A stretch of DNA of 17,832 nt from an uncultured Rhodocyclaceae bacterium (lineage in GTDB: Bacteria > Pseudomonadota > Gammaproteobacteria > Burkholderiales > Rhodocyclaceae): positions 1 to 17,832 of the forward strand of contig CAJBAP010000269.1 in the NCBI GenBank assembly GCA_903950295.1, given 5' to 3'. Shown here one piece after another: positions 1-9,225 of this stretch. Numbering within the stretch: position 1 is the stretch's first letter; each line of letters begins with the position of its first letter. A program made the position numbers and the translations under genes. The notes beneath the pieces are model-generated. The model did not search any database, had not been told where the DNA came from, and was given only the letters and a program-made list of their open reading frames with translations.

Positions 1-415
1 GTGGCTTGAAGCTGTCCGGATTGCGGTAATCGGCGAAGCGCACGTCGATACCGTACTGGGGCAGGGTGTGGGCGAACAGGTTGTAGGTGCCACCGTAGAG
101 CGTGCCGGCCGAGACGATGTTGTCACCGGCTTCCGAGATGGTCTGGATGGCGTAGGTGACCGCTGCCATGCCTGAGGCCAGGCCGAGGCCGCCGATACCG
201 CCTTCGAGTTCGGCCATGCGCTGCTCAAGTACGGCAGTGGTCGGATTCATGATGCGCGTGTAGATGTTGCCGGCGACTTTCAGGTCGAACAGGTCAGCGC
301 CATGCTGGGTATCGTCGAAGGCGTAGGAGGTGGTCTGGTAGATCGGTACCGCGACGGCCTTGGTGGTGGGATCGGGGCTGAAGCCGCCATGGACGGCAAT
401 GGTTTCGAGTTTCAT
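1..415 (-). CDS. metY: O-acetylhomoserine sulfhydrylase, 5' part only (runs off the window)
   Basis: PLP-dependent Cys/Met metabolism enzyme of the O-acetylhomoserine aminocarboxypropyltransferase type, which makes homocysteine (methionine) from O-acetylhomoserine and sulfide in the cytoplasm. About 138 N-terminal residues are visible, beginning MKLETIAVHGGFSPDPTT, then VPIYQTTSYAFDDTQHGA, NIYTRIMNPTTAVLEQRM and LEGGIGGLGLASGMAA, all family signatures. The PLP lysine lies beyond the window edge, so catalytic integrity cannot be judged. The ATG at 413-415 is preceded by a good GGAGG (reading CGGAGGTCATCTCTC before ATG). The gene diverges from yoaA. The family includes cystathionine gamma-synthases and lyases, but the DLKVAGNIYTRIMNPT stretch favours the MetY branch. 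Not closely similar to the second PLP enzyme at 12427-13623. Confidence 0.9.
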   Translation of the reverse strand, partial: MKLETIAVHGGFSPDPTTKAVAVPIYQTTSYAFDDTQHGADLFDLKVAGNIYTRIMNPTTAVLEQRMAELEGGIGGLGLASGMAAVTYAIQTISEAGDNIVSAGTLYGGTYNLFAHTLPQYGIDVRFADYRNPDSFKP

Positions 416-511
416 GAGAGATGACCTCCGGGAAAAGTTGTCGGTATTGTTTTTTCCCGAGTATATCCGCCGATTAGCACAGTGGGCAGCGTGTTAACCT
501 GTGCGCCCACC
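416..511. promoter_or_regulatory. Divergent intergenic region metY / yoaA
   Basis: This 96-bp gap must hold the metY promoter (leftward) and the yoaA promoter (rightward). An AT-richer patch sits at 445-467. A possible rightward pair is TTGTCG at 438-443 and TATATC at 462-467 with 18-bp spacing. The match is modest and the assignment is tentative. Confidence 0.3.
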
Positions 512-2524
512 ATGCCTGCCAAACTCGATCTTGACCGCATCTTCGCCGCCGATGGCCCGCTTGCCCGCGCCATTTCCGGCTTTCGACAGCGCGATCAGCA
601 GCTCGCCATGGCGCATGAAGTGCTGGCGGCGGTCGAGGCCAATCGCCTGCTGATCGTCGAGGCAGGCACCGGTACCGGCAAGACCTTCGCCTACCTCGCG
701 CCGGTGCTCATGGCAGGCGGCAAGGTGATCCTCTCCACCGGCACCAAGACACTCCAGGATCAGTTGTTCAACCGTGACCTGCCGACGGTGCGCGATGCTC
801 TCGGCGTGCCTGCTACGGTGGCCTTGCTCAAGGGGCGCGCGAACTACGTCTGTCCATACCACCTCGAACGTGCGTTGGCCGGCGGACGGCTCAATTCGCG
901 TGCGGAGGTGATGCACCTGAATGCCATCGCCCGCTTCGCCAAGGCCACGGCGACGGGCGACAAGGCCGAGTGCGGCGATGTGCCGGAAGACTCGGGTGCC
1001 TGGTATCAGGCCACCTCGACGCGCGAAAACTGCATCGGCCAGGAGTGTCCCCACGTCAAGGAATGCTTCGTGCTGGCCGCGCGGCGCGAGGCATTGGCGG
1101 CGGATGTGGTGGTGGTGAATCACCACCTGTTTTTTGCTGACGTCATGCTCAAGGATGACGGCATGGGCGAGTTGCTGCCGGCCTGCAACACGGTGATCTT
1201 CGACGAGGCGCACCAGTTGCCCGAAGTGGCCGGCCTGTTTTTCAGCGAGTCCATCGGCACCGGCCAACTGCTCGATCTGGTGCGTGACACCAAGCTCGAA
1301 GGTATTACCGCCGCCAAGGATTACGTCCCCTTGCAGGAATCCGCGCGGGCGCTGGAAAAGGCGACGAAAGACTTGCGGCTGGCCTTCCGCCATGAGGGCA
1401 TGCGCTTGTCTTTCGCGCAGTGGCTGACGCATGAGGCGGCGGTAGCAGCACTGGCGCACCTCCAGACTACGCTCGACGATTTTGGCAAACATCTCGAGAG
1501 TCAGGCCGGGCGTTCCGAGGGTTTGGCCAACTGCCTGTCTCGCTGTAGCGAAGTGGTAATGCAGTTGCGACATTGGCAGACCGCCAAGGCCTTCGATGCA
1601 AAAAAAGTCGGTACTGGCGGGATGAAATGCCCCGAAGCGGGTACGACAGAGGGCAGCGAAGAAGAGGTGCAGGTGCGCTGGGTCGAGGTCAGCGCGTATG
1701 GAGTTACGCTCAACCTCACGCCGCTGTCGGTGGCCAATATTTTCCGACGCCAGCTCGAAGGTCATCCGCGTGCCTGGGTGTTCACCTCGGCCACTCTCGC
1801 GGTGGGCAGCGATTTTGGCCACTATCAGAAGGCGCTCGGCCTGGCCGAAGCCACTACCGGTCGCTGGGAAAGTCCCTTCGACTACCCGACCAACGCTTTG
1901 CTGTATTGCCCGCCGGGCATGCCCGATCCCAACCACCCTGATTACTCCGAAGCCGTGGTCGAGGCTGCCTGGCCCGCGATTCGCGCTGCGGGTGCTGCCA
2001 ATGGCGGAACTTTCGTACTCTGCACGTCCTTGCGCGCCATGCGCCGCATCCATGAACTTCTGGAGGAGCGCATCGCTGCTGCCGGTCTTGAATTGCCGCT
2101 GCTGCTGCAAGGTCAACGCTCGAAGTCTGAGCTGCTCGACAGCTTCCGCCGCCTCGGCAATGCCGTGCTGGTGGCGAGCCAGAGTTTCTGGGAGGGCGTC
2201 GATGTGCGCGGCGAGGCGCTCTCGCTGGTTGTCATCGACAAACTGCCCTTCGCACCGCCCGACGACCCGGTGCTGGCGGCGCGCATCGACACGCTGAAGC
2301 GCCAGGGCCGCAATGCCTTCTTCGAGGTGCAACTGCCGCGCGCCGTGATCAGCATGAAGCAGGGCGCCGGCCGGCTGATTCGCGACGAAACCGACCGTGG
2401 TGTGCTGATGGTTTGCGACCCGCGCATGGTGGACAAACCCTACGGACGCCGCATCTGGCAAAGCCTCCCGCCGATGCGCAGGACGCGCGAAATTGCCGAT
2501 GTCGAGGTATTCTTCGGCACATGA
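512..2524 (+). CDS. yoaA: ATP-dependent DNA helicase, YoaA/DinG family (Fe-S, XPD-like)
   Basis: Superfamily 2 helicase of about 670 aa, close to E. coli YoaA, which takes part in DNA damage tolerance and contacts the clamp-loader subunit HolC. Walker A is EAGTGTGKT (about residues 50-58). Four cysteines (about 114, 174, 179, 185, within NYVCPY, ENCIGQECP and KECF) match the Fe-S cluster ligands of XPD/DinG helicases. The DEAH box is FDEAHQLPEVAG (about 231). Late motifs are SFWEGVDVRGEALSLVVIDK and QGAGRLIRDETDRG. The frame is open upstream to a GTG at 482, but the ATG at 512 gives the family-like N-terminus MPAKLDLDRIF. Neither start has a clear Shine-Dalgarno. Relative to remembered E. coli YoaA there is extra sequence near KKVGTGGMKCPEAG, where a degraded copy of the dispersed repeat lies. 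Confidence 0.93.
   Translation: MPAKLDLDRIFAADGPLARAISGFRQRDQQLAMAHEVLAAVEANRLLIVEAGTGTGKTFAYLAPVLMAGGKVILSTGTKTLQDQLFNRDLPTVRDALGVPATVALLKGRANYVCPYHLERALAGGRLNSRAEVMHLNAIARFAKATATGDKAECGDVPEDSGAWYQATSTRENCIGQECPHVKECFVLAARREALAADVVVVNHHLFFADVMLKDDGMGELLPACNTVIFDEAHQLPEVAGLFFSESIGTGQLLDLVRDTKLEGITAAKDYVPLQESARALEKATKDLRLAFRHEGMRLSFAQWLTHEAAVAALAHLQTTLDDFGKHLESQAGRSEGLANCLSRCSEVVMQLRHWQTAKAFDAKKVGTGGMKCPEAGTTEGSEEEVQVRWVEVSAYGVTLNLTPLSVANIFRRQLEGHPRAWVFTSATLAVGSDFGHYQKALGLAEATTGRWESPFDYPTNALLYCPPGMPDPNHPDYSEAVVEAAWPAIRAAGAANGGTFVLCTSLRAMRRIHELLEERIAAAGLELPLLLQGQRSKSELLDSFRRLGNAVLVASQSFWEGVDVRGEALSLVVIDKLPFAPPDDPVLAARIDTLKRQGRNAFFEVQLPRAVISMKQGAGRLIRDETDRGVLMVCDPRMVDKPYGRRIWQSLPPMRRTREIADVEVFFGT
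1601..1624 (+). repeat. Degraded copy of the dispersed GTCGGCGC repeat, inside yoaA
   Basis: Reads a run of A then GTCGGTACTGGCGGGATG, differing from the repeat consensus mainly at CG to TA and C to T. It encodes KKVGTGGM. A chance match cannot be excluded because it is in coding sequence. It falls in a stretch that looks longer than in E. coli YoaA. Confidence 0.35.
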
Positions 2525-2547
2525 AAACTCGGCGCTGTCGGTACGGC
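2524..2547 (+). repeat. Degraded copy of the dispersed repeat after the yoaA stop codon
   Basis: AAAACTCGGCGCTGTCGGTA followed by CGGC matches the 24-bp consensus at 21 of 24 positions. It begins within the yoaA TGA (2522-2524), so it forms the yoaA 3' flank and the DUF1330 gene leader. Confidence 0.5.
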
Positions 2548-2576
2548 GCCCGCTTCCTCACCAGCAGGAGAGTCAA

Positions 2577-2882
2577 ATGCCAAAGGGATACTGGATCGCG
2601 CGGGTCGATGTTGCCGATCTTGAACAGTACAAGTTCTACGTTGCAGCCAATGCCGCACCCTTCAAGCAATTCGGTGCCCACTTCCTGGTACGTGCGGGCC
2701 GTTTCGAAAATCCCGAGGGCTCAAGTCGCACGCGCAATGTCGTGATCGAGTTTCCTTCCTATCAGGCGGCCCTCGACTGCTGGCAATCGCCCGAGTACCA
2801 GGAAGCCATCAAGCTGCGCGTGTCCGCATCGACCATCGATCTGGTCATCATCGAGGGATACGACGGTCCGCAACCCTCCTGA
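2577..2882 (+). CDS. DUF1330 family protein
   Basis: A 101-residue protein starting MPKGYWIARVDVADLEQYK and ending IIEGYDGPQPS. Length and motifs are typical of DUF1330, a dimeric alpha+beta barrel fold: GYWIARVDV first strand, AHFLVRAGRFENPEG, NVVIEFPSYQAALDCWQSPEYQEA, and a final strand ending EGYDG. Members resemble small stress-responsive or monooxygenase-like proteins, but no reaction is established. The ATG at 2577 has AGGAG at 2566-2570 with good spacing, which decides against longer frames. It lies 52 bp after yoaA on the same strand and may share its transcript, and it converges with recQ. Confidence 0.9.
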   Translation: MPKGYWIARVDVADLEQYKFYVAANAAPFKQFGAHFLVRAGRFENPEGSSRTRNVVIEFPSYQAALDCWQSPEYQEAIKLRVSASTIDLVIIEGYDGPQPS

Positions 2883-2920
2883 TGCCGATCGGTTAATTCT
2901 TCGCGCTGCTGCGACGCCAG

Positions 2921-4755
<1,835 letters not shown>

Positions 4756-4759
<4 letters not shown>

Positions 4760-6492
4760 TGTACCCGGTGTACCTTCTCGTAGGCTTCCAGCAGGCGCTG
4801 GTGCATGGCGCAGCCCTTGAGTCCGGCACCGGGCGCGGCGATGGCAAAGAAACGCTGCTCACCCTCGAGCATGGCCTCTGCCTGTTCAACTACGTTGGCG
4901 CCGAAAAGCTGGCGGAGTGCGTCGCCACAGGCGTCAGTACGCTCTGCATCATCAAGGTGGATCAAGGCGTCGATGCAGCGATAGACATTGCGCCGTCCGG
5001 AATTGATCTGTTCGAAATGCAGCACCCACTCGAGCCCTTCGCGGATGCCTTCCTCATCGCCACAGGCCAGCGCCAGCAGGGTTTTCAGCTCGCCAACGCG
5101 GCAGTCTTCCCACAGTGTGCCGACATCGGCCGCCAGGCCGATGAGCGCAGCGACCGGGCGCTGGTCGTCGATGCTGCTTTCGTTCAGTGCATCGAGCAGG
5201 TCGGCGCATTCGTCGTCATCGAGTTCCTGCAGGCGCAGGATTGGTTCGCGCAGGCTGTTGCCAATGCTGTTGTTTTCCCAGGCCAGATCATCGACCGGAT
5301 AGATCTCGGACATGCCCGGCACGAGGATGCGGCAGGCATAGACGCCAAGTTGCTCGAAATCGGCAACGTAAATGTCATGCCCCATGGCGTGGATGCGCTC
5401 CATGAGCCAGGTGCAGTCGTGGCCTGTCTCTGCCTGTGGGGTGCTGAAATTCCAGTCGCAGAAGTCGAAATCCGGTGTGTCGCCAAGATAGTTCCAGTGC
5501 AGGATGCCACTCGAATCGACAAAGTGGATTTCGAGGTTCGGCGCACTGGCGACTTCCTCCAGATCGAAACCCGGCGGTGGAAAGCCACCGAGCGCGTCGA
5601 GTGCGCGGCCCTGCAACAGCTCAGTGAGTGCGCGTTCCAGGGCAACATCAAAACGTGGATGGGCGCCGAAGCTGGCGTAGCAGCCTTGATCCGCTGGATT
5701 GAGCAAGGTGACGTTCATCACCGGGAATTGGCCGCCCAGCGAGGCATCCTTGACGAGGATGCCGAAGCCGGCGGCACGCAGGGCGGCGATGCCGGCGGCA
5801 ATTTGCGGATAACGCGCGATGACGTCCTCGGGTACCTCCGGTAGGCACAGTCCCTCGGCGATGACGCGGAACTTGATGTGGCGCTCGAAGATTTCCGAGA
5901 GTGCCTGGGTGCGCGCCTCGGCGGGCGTGTTGCCGGCCGACATGCCGTTGCTCACATACAGGTTGCCGATGATATTGACCGGAAACCAGATTGCCTGGCC
6001 GTCGCGCTGGCGCGTGTAGGGCAGGGCACAGATGCCACGCTGCGTATTGCCGGAGTTCAGGTCAATGAGGGCGTCGGCAGGGATTTCGCCCTCAGGGTTG
6101 TAGAAGCTTTGCAGTTCCGGCGTCAGCAACTGCACAGGCCAACGGTCGTCGTCGGGCAGCGGAAACCACCGCTCGTGCGGGTAATGCACGAAGTCGCGGC
6201 TAGCGATGTCGTCGCCCAGGTAGTAATGCGTCCAGAAATAGTTGCACGAGAGGCGCTCAAAGAACTCGCCGAGCGCACTCGCCAGCGCTGCCAGTTTCGT
6301 TGCGCCCTTGCCGTTGGTGAACAGCAGCGGGCAGTCGCGGTCGCGCACATGCACTGACCAGATGCCATCGACAGGATTCAGCCAGGAGCGCTCTTCAAGG
6401 TGGAAACCGAGCTGCGCCAGCTTGTGCTGCATGGTGGCGATGGAAGTTTCGAGCGCGGCATCCTTGCCCGTGATGAAGGTTTCGTGGTGCAT
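4756..6492 (-). CDS. ycaO: YcaO protein (ribosomal protein S12 methylthiolation accessory type)
   Basis: A 578-aa protein, colinear with E. coli YcaO (about 586 aa), the founding member of the ATP-dependent YcaO cyclodehydratase superfamily, linked to RimO-dependent methylthiolation of ribosomal protein S12. Recognisable blocks are [10 protein letters not shown] (6-15), [39 protein letters not shown] (59-78), [35 protein letters not shown] and [20 protein letters not shown]. These carry the conserved ATP/Mg glutamates (about 75, 192, 200, 203). The last 180 residues form the helical C-terminal domain. An upstream GTG (6546) is in frame, but the ATG at 6492 gives the normal N-terminus; its Shine-Dalgarno is weak. 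It has no precursor-peptide partner nearby, so a RiPP role is unlikely. Confidence 0.95.
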
Positions 6493-6566
6493 GGGAGTCC
6501 GCCGTGTTGCTGAGAGATATGGCGGCGGATTATAGGGCGCTACCACGTGCAGATTGATGCCATACC

Positions 6567-6641
6567 CTAAGGTGGGTTTTCATCGGCGCGGTGATGCCAA
6601 AGCCTGAATTCGTTCCAGATCAGGCGGTAGGTCTTGTTCAT
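6567..6641 (-). pseudogene. Remnant of an extended signal peptide (ESPR, type V secretion) start
   Basis: A 24-codon frame, beginning MNKTYRLIWNEF and ending at TAG, matches the ESPR N-terminal signature of autotransporters, trimeric adhesins and two-partner secretion proteins (MNKxYRLxWN). It has a good GGAG seven bases before its ATG (6639-6641). The frame becomes RLWHHRADENPP and stops before any hydrophobic signal core, so only the start of such a gene survives. It lies directly upstream of ycaO on the same strand. A chance match is unlikely given the ribosome site, but function is not expected. Confidence 0.55.
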
Positions 6642-6700
6642 GCTGTGACTCCGTGGGAATGCGTTGTCGCAATGGGTTTGGCTGTCCTACAATGACAGCC

Positions 6701-6952
6701 ATGTTCAGTGTTCGATTTCAGCGCCGGATTGTGGTGACGCGTCATGCCAGTGAGCGCATGATCGAGCGCACGATTTCCAACGAAATGCTGCTTGAGGTAA
6801 TCGACAGCGGAGAAATCCGCTACCGGGATGCCTCGCATTTGTGGGCATTCAAGGAGTTTCCGGAGCGGCACGACAATCTGCTGTGTGCGGTTCTGGTGCT
6901 GGAGGATGCGGTCATCGTGAAGACTGTCATGCACCACTTTTCCGTACTTTGA
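6701..6952 (+). CDS. DUF4258 domain protein (toxin-like, RelE-type fold suspected)
   Basis: An 83-aa protein: MFSVRFQRRIVVTRHASERM, then ERTISNEMLLEVIDSGEIRY and a C-terminal KTVMHHFSVL. TRHASERMIERTIS followed by EVIDSGEIRYRD is the typical DUF4258 pattern. The family is commonly found beside DUF2283 genes and is listed among putative toxins, though activity is not generally shown. The frame opens earlier (6653), but residues before the 6701 ATG (or 6692 ATG) do not fit the family. No strong Shine-Dalgarno is seen. The partner gene starts nine bases after the stop. Confidence 0.8.
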   Translation: MFSVRFQRRIVVTRHASERMIERTISNEMLLEVIDSGEIRYRDASHLWAFKEFPERHDNLLCAVLVLEDAVIVKTVMHHFSVL

Positions 6953-6961
6953 GGAGTTGCC

Positions 6962-7159
6962 ATGCGTACAACCTACTACGACGAAGACGACATCCTGGTG
7001 ATTCGACTCTCCGACAAGCCGATCAGCCGCGAGGTCTCGCAGGACTGGAACACCCATATCAGCTATGCCGACGATGGCAGTACGGTTGAGATCGTGTTGA
7101 TTGAGGCGAAGGCGAGCGGTGCTTACCCGTTCAAGGTAGAACATGCGCTGGCCGCTTGA
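6962..7159 (+). CDS. DUF2283 domain protein (putative antitoxin partner)
   Basis: A 65-aa protein beginning MRTTYYDEDDILVIRLSDKP and ending KVEHALAA. YYDEDDILVIRLSDKPISREV followed by the strand TVEIVLIEAKAS is the DUF2283 pattern, a small all-beta domain found downstream of DUF4258 or BrnT-like genes. The GAGGAG at 6951-6956 overlaps the upstream stop codon and is well placed for the ATG at 6962, so the two genes form one translation unit. Antitoxin function is inferred from gene order only. Confidence 0.8.
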   Translation: MRTTYYDEDDILVIRLSDKPISREVSQDWNTHISYADDGSTVEIVLIEAKASGAYPFKVEHALAA

Positions 7160-7163
7160 GGCA

Positions 7164-7295
7164 TCATTGAGGTGCCTTGTGGCTGACTTTGCTTGTATTG
7201 CGGTTGGCCATCAGCCTTGCTCCAACAAGGAGAATGTCGCTACAGCGGTGTCCTTCGCGATGCGCACTGTCAGTTCGCCATAGGCCGGAGAGCAG
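7164..7295 (-). pseudogene. Truncated second copy of the 117-aa-gene/corA junction
   Basis: On the minus strand this encodes YGELTVRIAKDTAVATFSLL then EQG and stop, then immediately MANRNTSKVSHKAPQ and stop. The intact locus at 12001-12120 encodes YGELTVRIEKNTAAAMFSLL then ESG and stop, followed by CorA starting MANRNASRTNRKTP. The TGATG stop/start overlap is the same in both. The match begins abruptly at about 7290 and ends at about 7168. This is therefore a diverged duplicate fragment holding the last ~26 codons of the unknown gene and the first ~14 codons of corA, not a functional gene. Confidence 0.75.
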
Positions 7296-7384
7296 GGCGT
7301 AAAAGGACAGCTCGTTGGTGATCGGCGAGCAGCAAGGCGTGATCCAGCGTGTCGGCATTGAGGGAGGCACTTCTCGCTTGCTGG

Positions 7385-7444
7385 CCCAAGGATAAGGAAC
7401 TGCATCTGGTCTGCGATAACTACGCGACGCACAAGCATCCGAAG
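7385..7444 (+). pseudogene. IS630-family transposase fragment
   Basis: Twenty codons reading PKDKELHLVCDNYATHKHPK match the second DDE-motif region of IS630-type transposases (LxxDNYATHKHP). Reading frames are broken on both sides and no inverted terminal repeats were recognised. A scrap of an insertion sequence that sits between the corA-junction duplicate and the dsb genes. The remaining bases of 7296-7384 and 7445-7516 show nothing I can assign. Confidence 0.75.
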
Positions 7445-7516
7445 GCCAATGACATTGCAGGATGTTCCCCACGATCAGCATTCACCAAAGCACCAGCCTG
7501 CCCATGTACCTCAGGA

Positions 7517-8167
7517 TTAACGATTATCCGCCAGCGCCTGATTTACCAGTTCCATCAACTGCTCAAAGCCAAAACTCGGCAGGGGTTTGCCGTTGACGAA
7601 GAATTCCGGTGTCTTGGTGACGTTCAGGGTTCTGGCATCGGCAAGGTCCTGCGCGATCACGCGGGCGACTTCGGGTGAGGTCATGTCGAAGGCCACCTGA
7701 TCCATGCCCAAGCCCATATCCTCCAGAACTTTCCAGGCTCGTTCCACATTAGCCTTGTGGTGCTCCGTCCAGTTCGCCTGATTTACTAACAGGGCTTCCA
7801 ATGCCGGCCAGAACTTGCCCTGGCGACGAGCAGATTCGAGCATGGCGACCACCTTGTCCGAACCGGTGTGGAAGGGGGCGAAGCGCAGCACAAGGCGAAT
7901 CTTGTCGGGGTTGGCCGCCATCAACTGCTTGACCATCGGATAGAGCGTCCGACAGGTCTCGCAGGCTGGATCGATGAATTCGACAATGACGACGTGGGCG
8001 CTCTCCTTGCCCAGAGTCGGTGAGTGCATGCGGACCAGTGAGGCGCGATTGGCTTCGGCAAGCTGACTCGCTGTCTTTTCCTTTTGGTTGTTGTAGAACA
8101 TCGCGCCAGCGACGAAGGCCAGCAACAGGGTCAATGCGGAAACGACGAAAACAGTCTTTTGTTTCAT
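7517..8167 (-). CDS. DsbA-family thiol:disulfide oxidoreductase (thioredoxin fold, membrane-anchored)
   Basis: A 216-aa protein with an N-terminal hydrophobic segment (residues 5-25, VFVVSALTLLLAFVAGAMF) acting as signal anchor, followed by a periplasmic thioredoxin fold. The active site is CETC (69-72) in VVIVEFIDPACETCRTLYP. The cis-proline loop is KTPEFFVNG (185-193). This is the DsbA-like subgroup usually paired with a BdbC/DsbB-type membrane oxidase rather than housekeeping DsbA. The ATG overlaps the dsbB stop (ATGA), and AAAGGTG lies inside the end of dsbB as ribosome site. The pair sits next to a metal-type MerR regulator. Confidence 0.9.
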   Translation of the reverse strand: MKQKTVFVVSALTLLLAFVAGAMFYNNQKEKTASQLAEANRASLVRMHSPTLGKESAHVVIVEFIDPACETCRTLYPMVKQLMAANPDKIRLVLRFAPFHTGSDKVVAMLESARRQGKFWPALEALLVNQANWTEHHKANVERAWKVLEDMGLGMDQVAFDMTSPEVARVIAQDLADARTLNVTKTPEFFVNGKPLPSFGFEQLMELVNQALADNR

Positions 8168-8619
8168 TTGGCACCTTTACGATAAGTCGCCACCAGCAAT
8201 CCAGCAACGAGTGAAAACGAGACCACGGACAAGAGCGGGATGCTCACGAAGCCAAACCAGAGAACTTGCAGATCGGAGCACGGCAGACCTTCCTGGCAGG
8301 GCTTGATGTTCTCGGGCACCCAACCTGCAATCAGCGCCAGATGAAACAGTGCCAACCCCAAGCCCGCCAGTGCAAGCGGCAAGGCATAGCGCACAACGCG
8401 CGGATCGAAGGGGAATAGCCCGGCCGCAAGAACGAAGACCAAGGGGAACATGGCAATGCGCTGATACCAGCAGAGCACGCATGGGGTGTAACCCATCACC
8501 TCGCCGAGGAATAGGGCACCCAGGGTCGACACGGTGGCAATCAACCAGGCACCGAAAGTCAGTTGCCACCCGATGGGGGCGGCGTCTGGTAAAGCATCAG
8601 AAGGTAAAGTTTGGGGCAT
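8164..8619 (-). CDS. DsbB-type disulfide bond formation membrane protein
   Basis: A 151-aa inner-membrane protein with four hydrophobic segments (about 20-40, 53-70, 80-100, 120-145). The first periplasmic pair is CVLC (47-50) in GYTPCVLCWYQRIAM, the DsbB/BdbC signature; the second pair is C108/C114 (KPCQEGLPCSD). It should reoxidise the DsbA-like partner encoded immediately downstream and pass electrons to quinone. The ATG at 8619 gives a hydrophilic 17-residue lead; no clear Shine-Dalgarno is seen. It lies 54 bp after merR on the same strand, so readthrough from the merR promoter is plausible. Confidence 0.93.
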   Translation of the reverse strand: MPQTLPSDALPDAAPIGWQLTFGAWLIATVSTLGALFLGEVMGYTPCVLCWYQRIAMFPLVFVLAAGLFPFDPRVVRYALPLALAGLGLALFHLALIAGWVPENIKPCQEGLPCSDLQVLWFGFVSIPLLSVVSFSLVAGLLVATYRKGAK

Positions 8620-8673
8620 GGTGGGGTGAAGGCTGCCTATTCAATGAGATCCGTTTTAGCGGTGGTGCTAGCT

Positions 8674-9117
8674 TCAAGCATCTATGCTGCTTGACGGCAG
8701 GAGTCGTGCTCGACTTTCCTGTCGTGCTGCGCCGACCAACTCTTGCAGGATGCCGCAATCAGCCGCAATCTGCGGATTTGCGCAACAGCCACGGAGCGCC
8801 GACAGTTGTCGCTCCAGCGCACGCAGGCTCTTGATGCGGGTGCGCACACGGGATAGTTGCTGGTCGATCAACCGGTCGACATCGGTACATTCGGCCATTG
8901 GTTGTCCGAGAAAGTCGAGCAAGCGCTTGATTTCGGCCAAGGGCATGTCCAGTGCGCGGCAGTGCCGGACGAACGCCAATCGCTCCAGATGAATTTCGTT
9001 GTAAGACCGATACCCGTTTTCGTGCCGCGCCGGGGCCGGAAGCAAACCAGTCTTTTCGTAGTACCGGATTGTCTCGACGTCCACGCCAGTGGCTTTCCCC
9101 AAGGCTCCAATCCGCAT
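8674..9117 (-). CDS. MerR-family regulator, Cd(II)/Pb(II)-responsive type (PbrR/CadR-like)
   Basis: A 147-aa regulator. The winged-helix DNA-binding domain is at 1-70 (MRIGALGKATGVDVETIRYY then EKTGLLPAP). A dimerisation helix follows, with metal-site cysteines C77 (ECTDVDRLID), C111/C112 (ALRGCCANP) and C121 (DCGILQEL), the pattern of PbrR/CadR proteins that sense lead, cadmium or zinc. The frame extends upstream to 9180, but the ATG at 9117 gives the standard N-terminus. A divergent operator (9165-9195) carries the classic 19-bp spacer. The C-terminus lacks a His-rich tail. The efflux gene it should control is broken. Confidence 0.93.
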   Translation of the reverse strand: MRIGALGKATGVDVETIRYYEKTGLLPAPARHENGYRSYNEIHLERLAFVRHCRALDMPLAEIKRLLDFLGQPMAECTDVDRLIDQQLSRVRTRIKSLRALERQLSALRGCCANPQIAADCGILQELVGAARQESRARLLPSSSIDA

Positions 9118-9154
9118 GTGTATCTCATTCAAAGTCAATAACAATGGTCGCCAC

Positions 9155-9195
9155 ATTATCACAGTTGACCATGTAGCCACTACAGGGTTTTAAAT
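9155..9195 (+). promoter_or_regulatory. MerR-type divergent operator/promoter
   Basis: Rightward -35 TTGACC (9165-9170) and -10 TTAAAT (9190-9195) are separated by 19 bp, the overlong spacer diagnostic of MerR-activated promoters. The spacer region holds inverted arms ACCATGTAG (9168-9176) and CTACAGGGT (9180-9188), one mismatch from perfect, very like known PbrR/CadR operators. Leftward, GATAAT (minus strand of 9155-9160) preceded by TGT forms a possible extended -10 for merR. Confidence 0.85.
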
Positions 9196-9225
9196 GCTGA
9201 TCTGAATTCATTCAGGATTGGAAGA

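Noticed and set aside
494..2461. A 655-codon open frame antisense to yoaA
   Set aside because: High GC and third-position bias make long antisense frames common. The opposite strand encodes a complete Fe-S helicase with all motifs, and the antisense product has no recognisable domain.
7159..7177. AGGCA...TGCCT hairpin after the DUF2283 gene as terminator
   Set aside because: Five-bp stem with a 9-base loop and no T-tract. Too weak to call.
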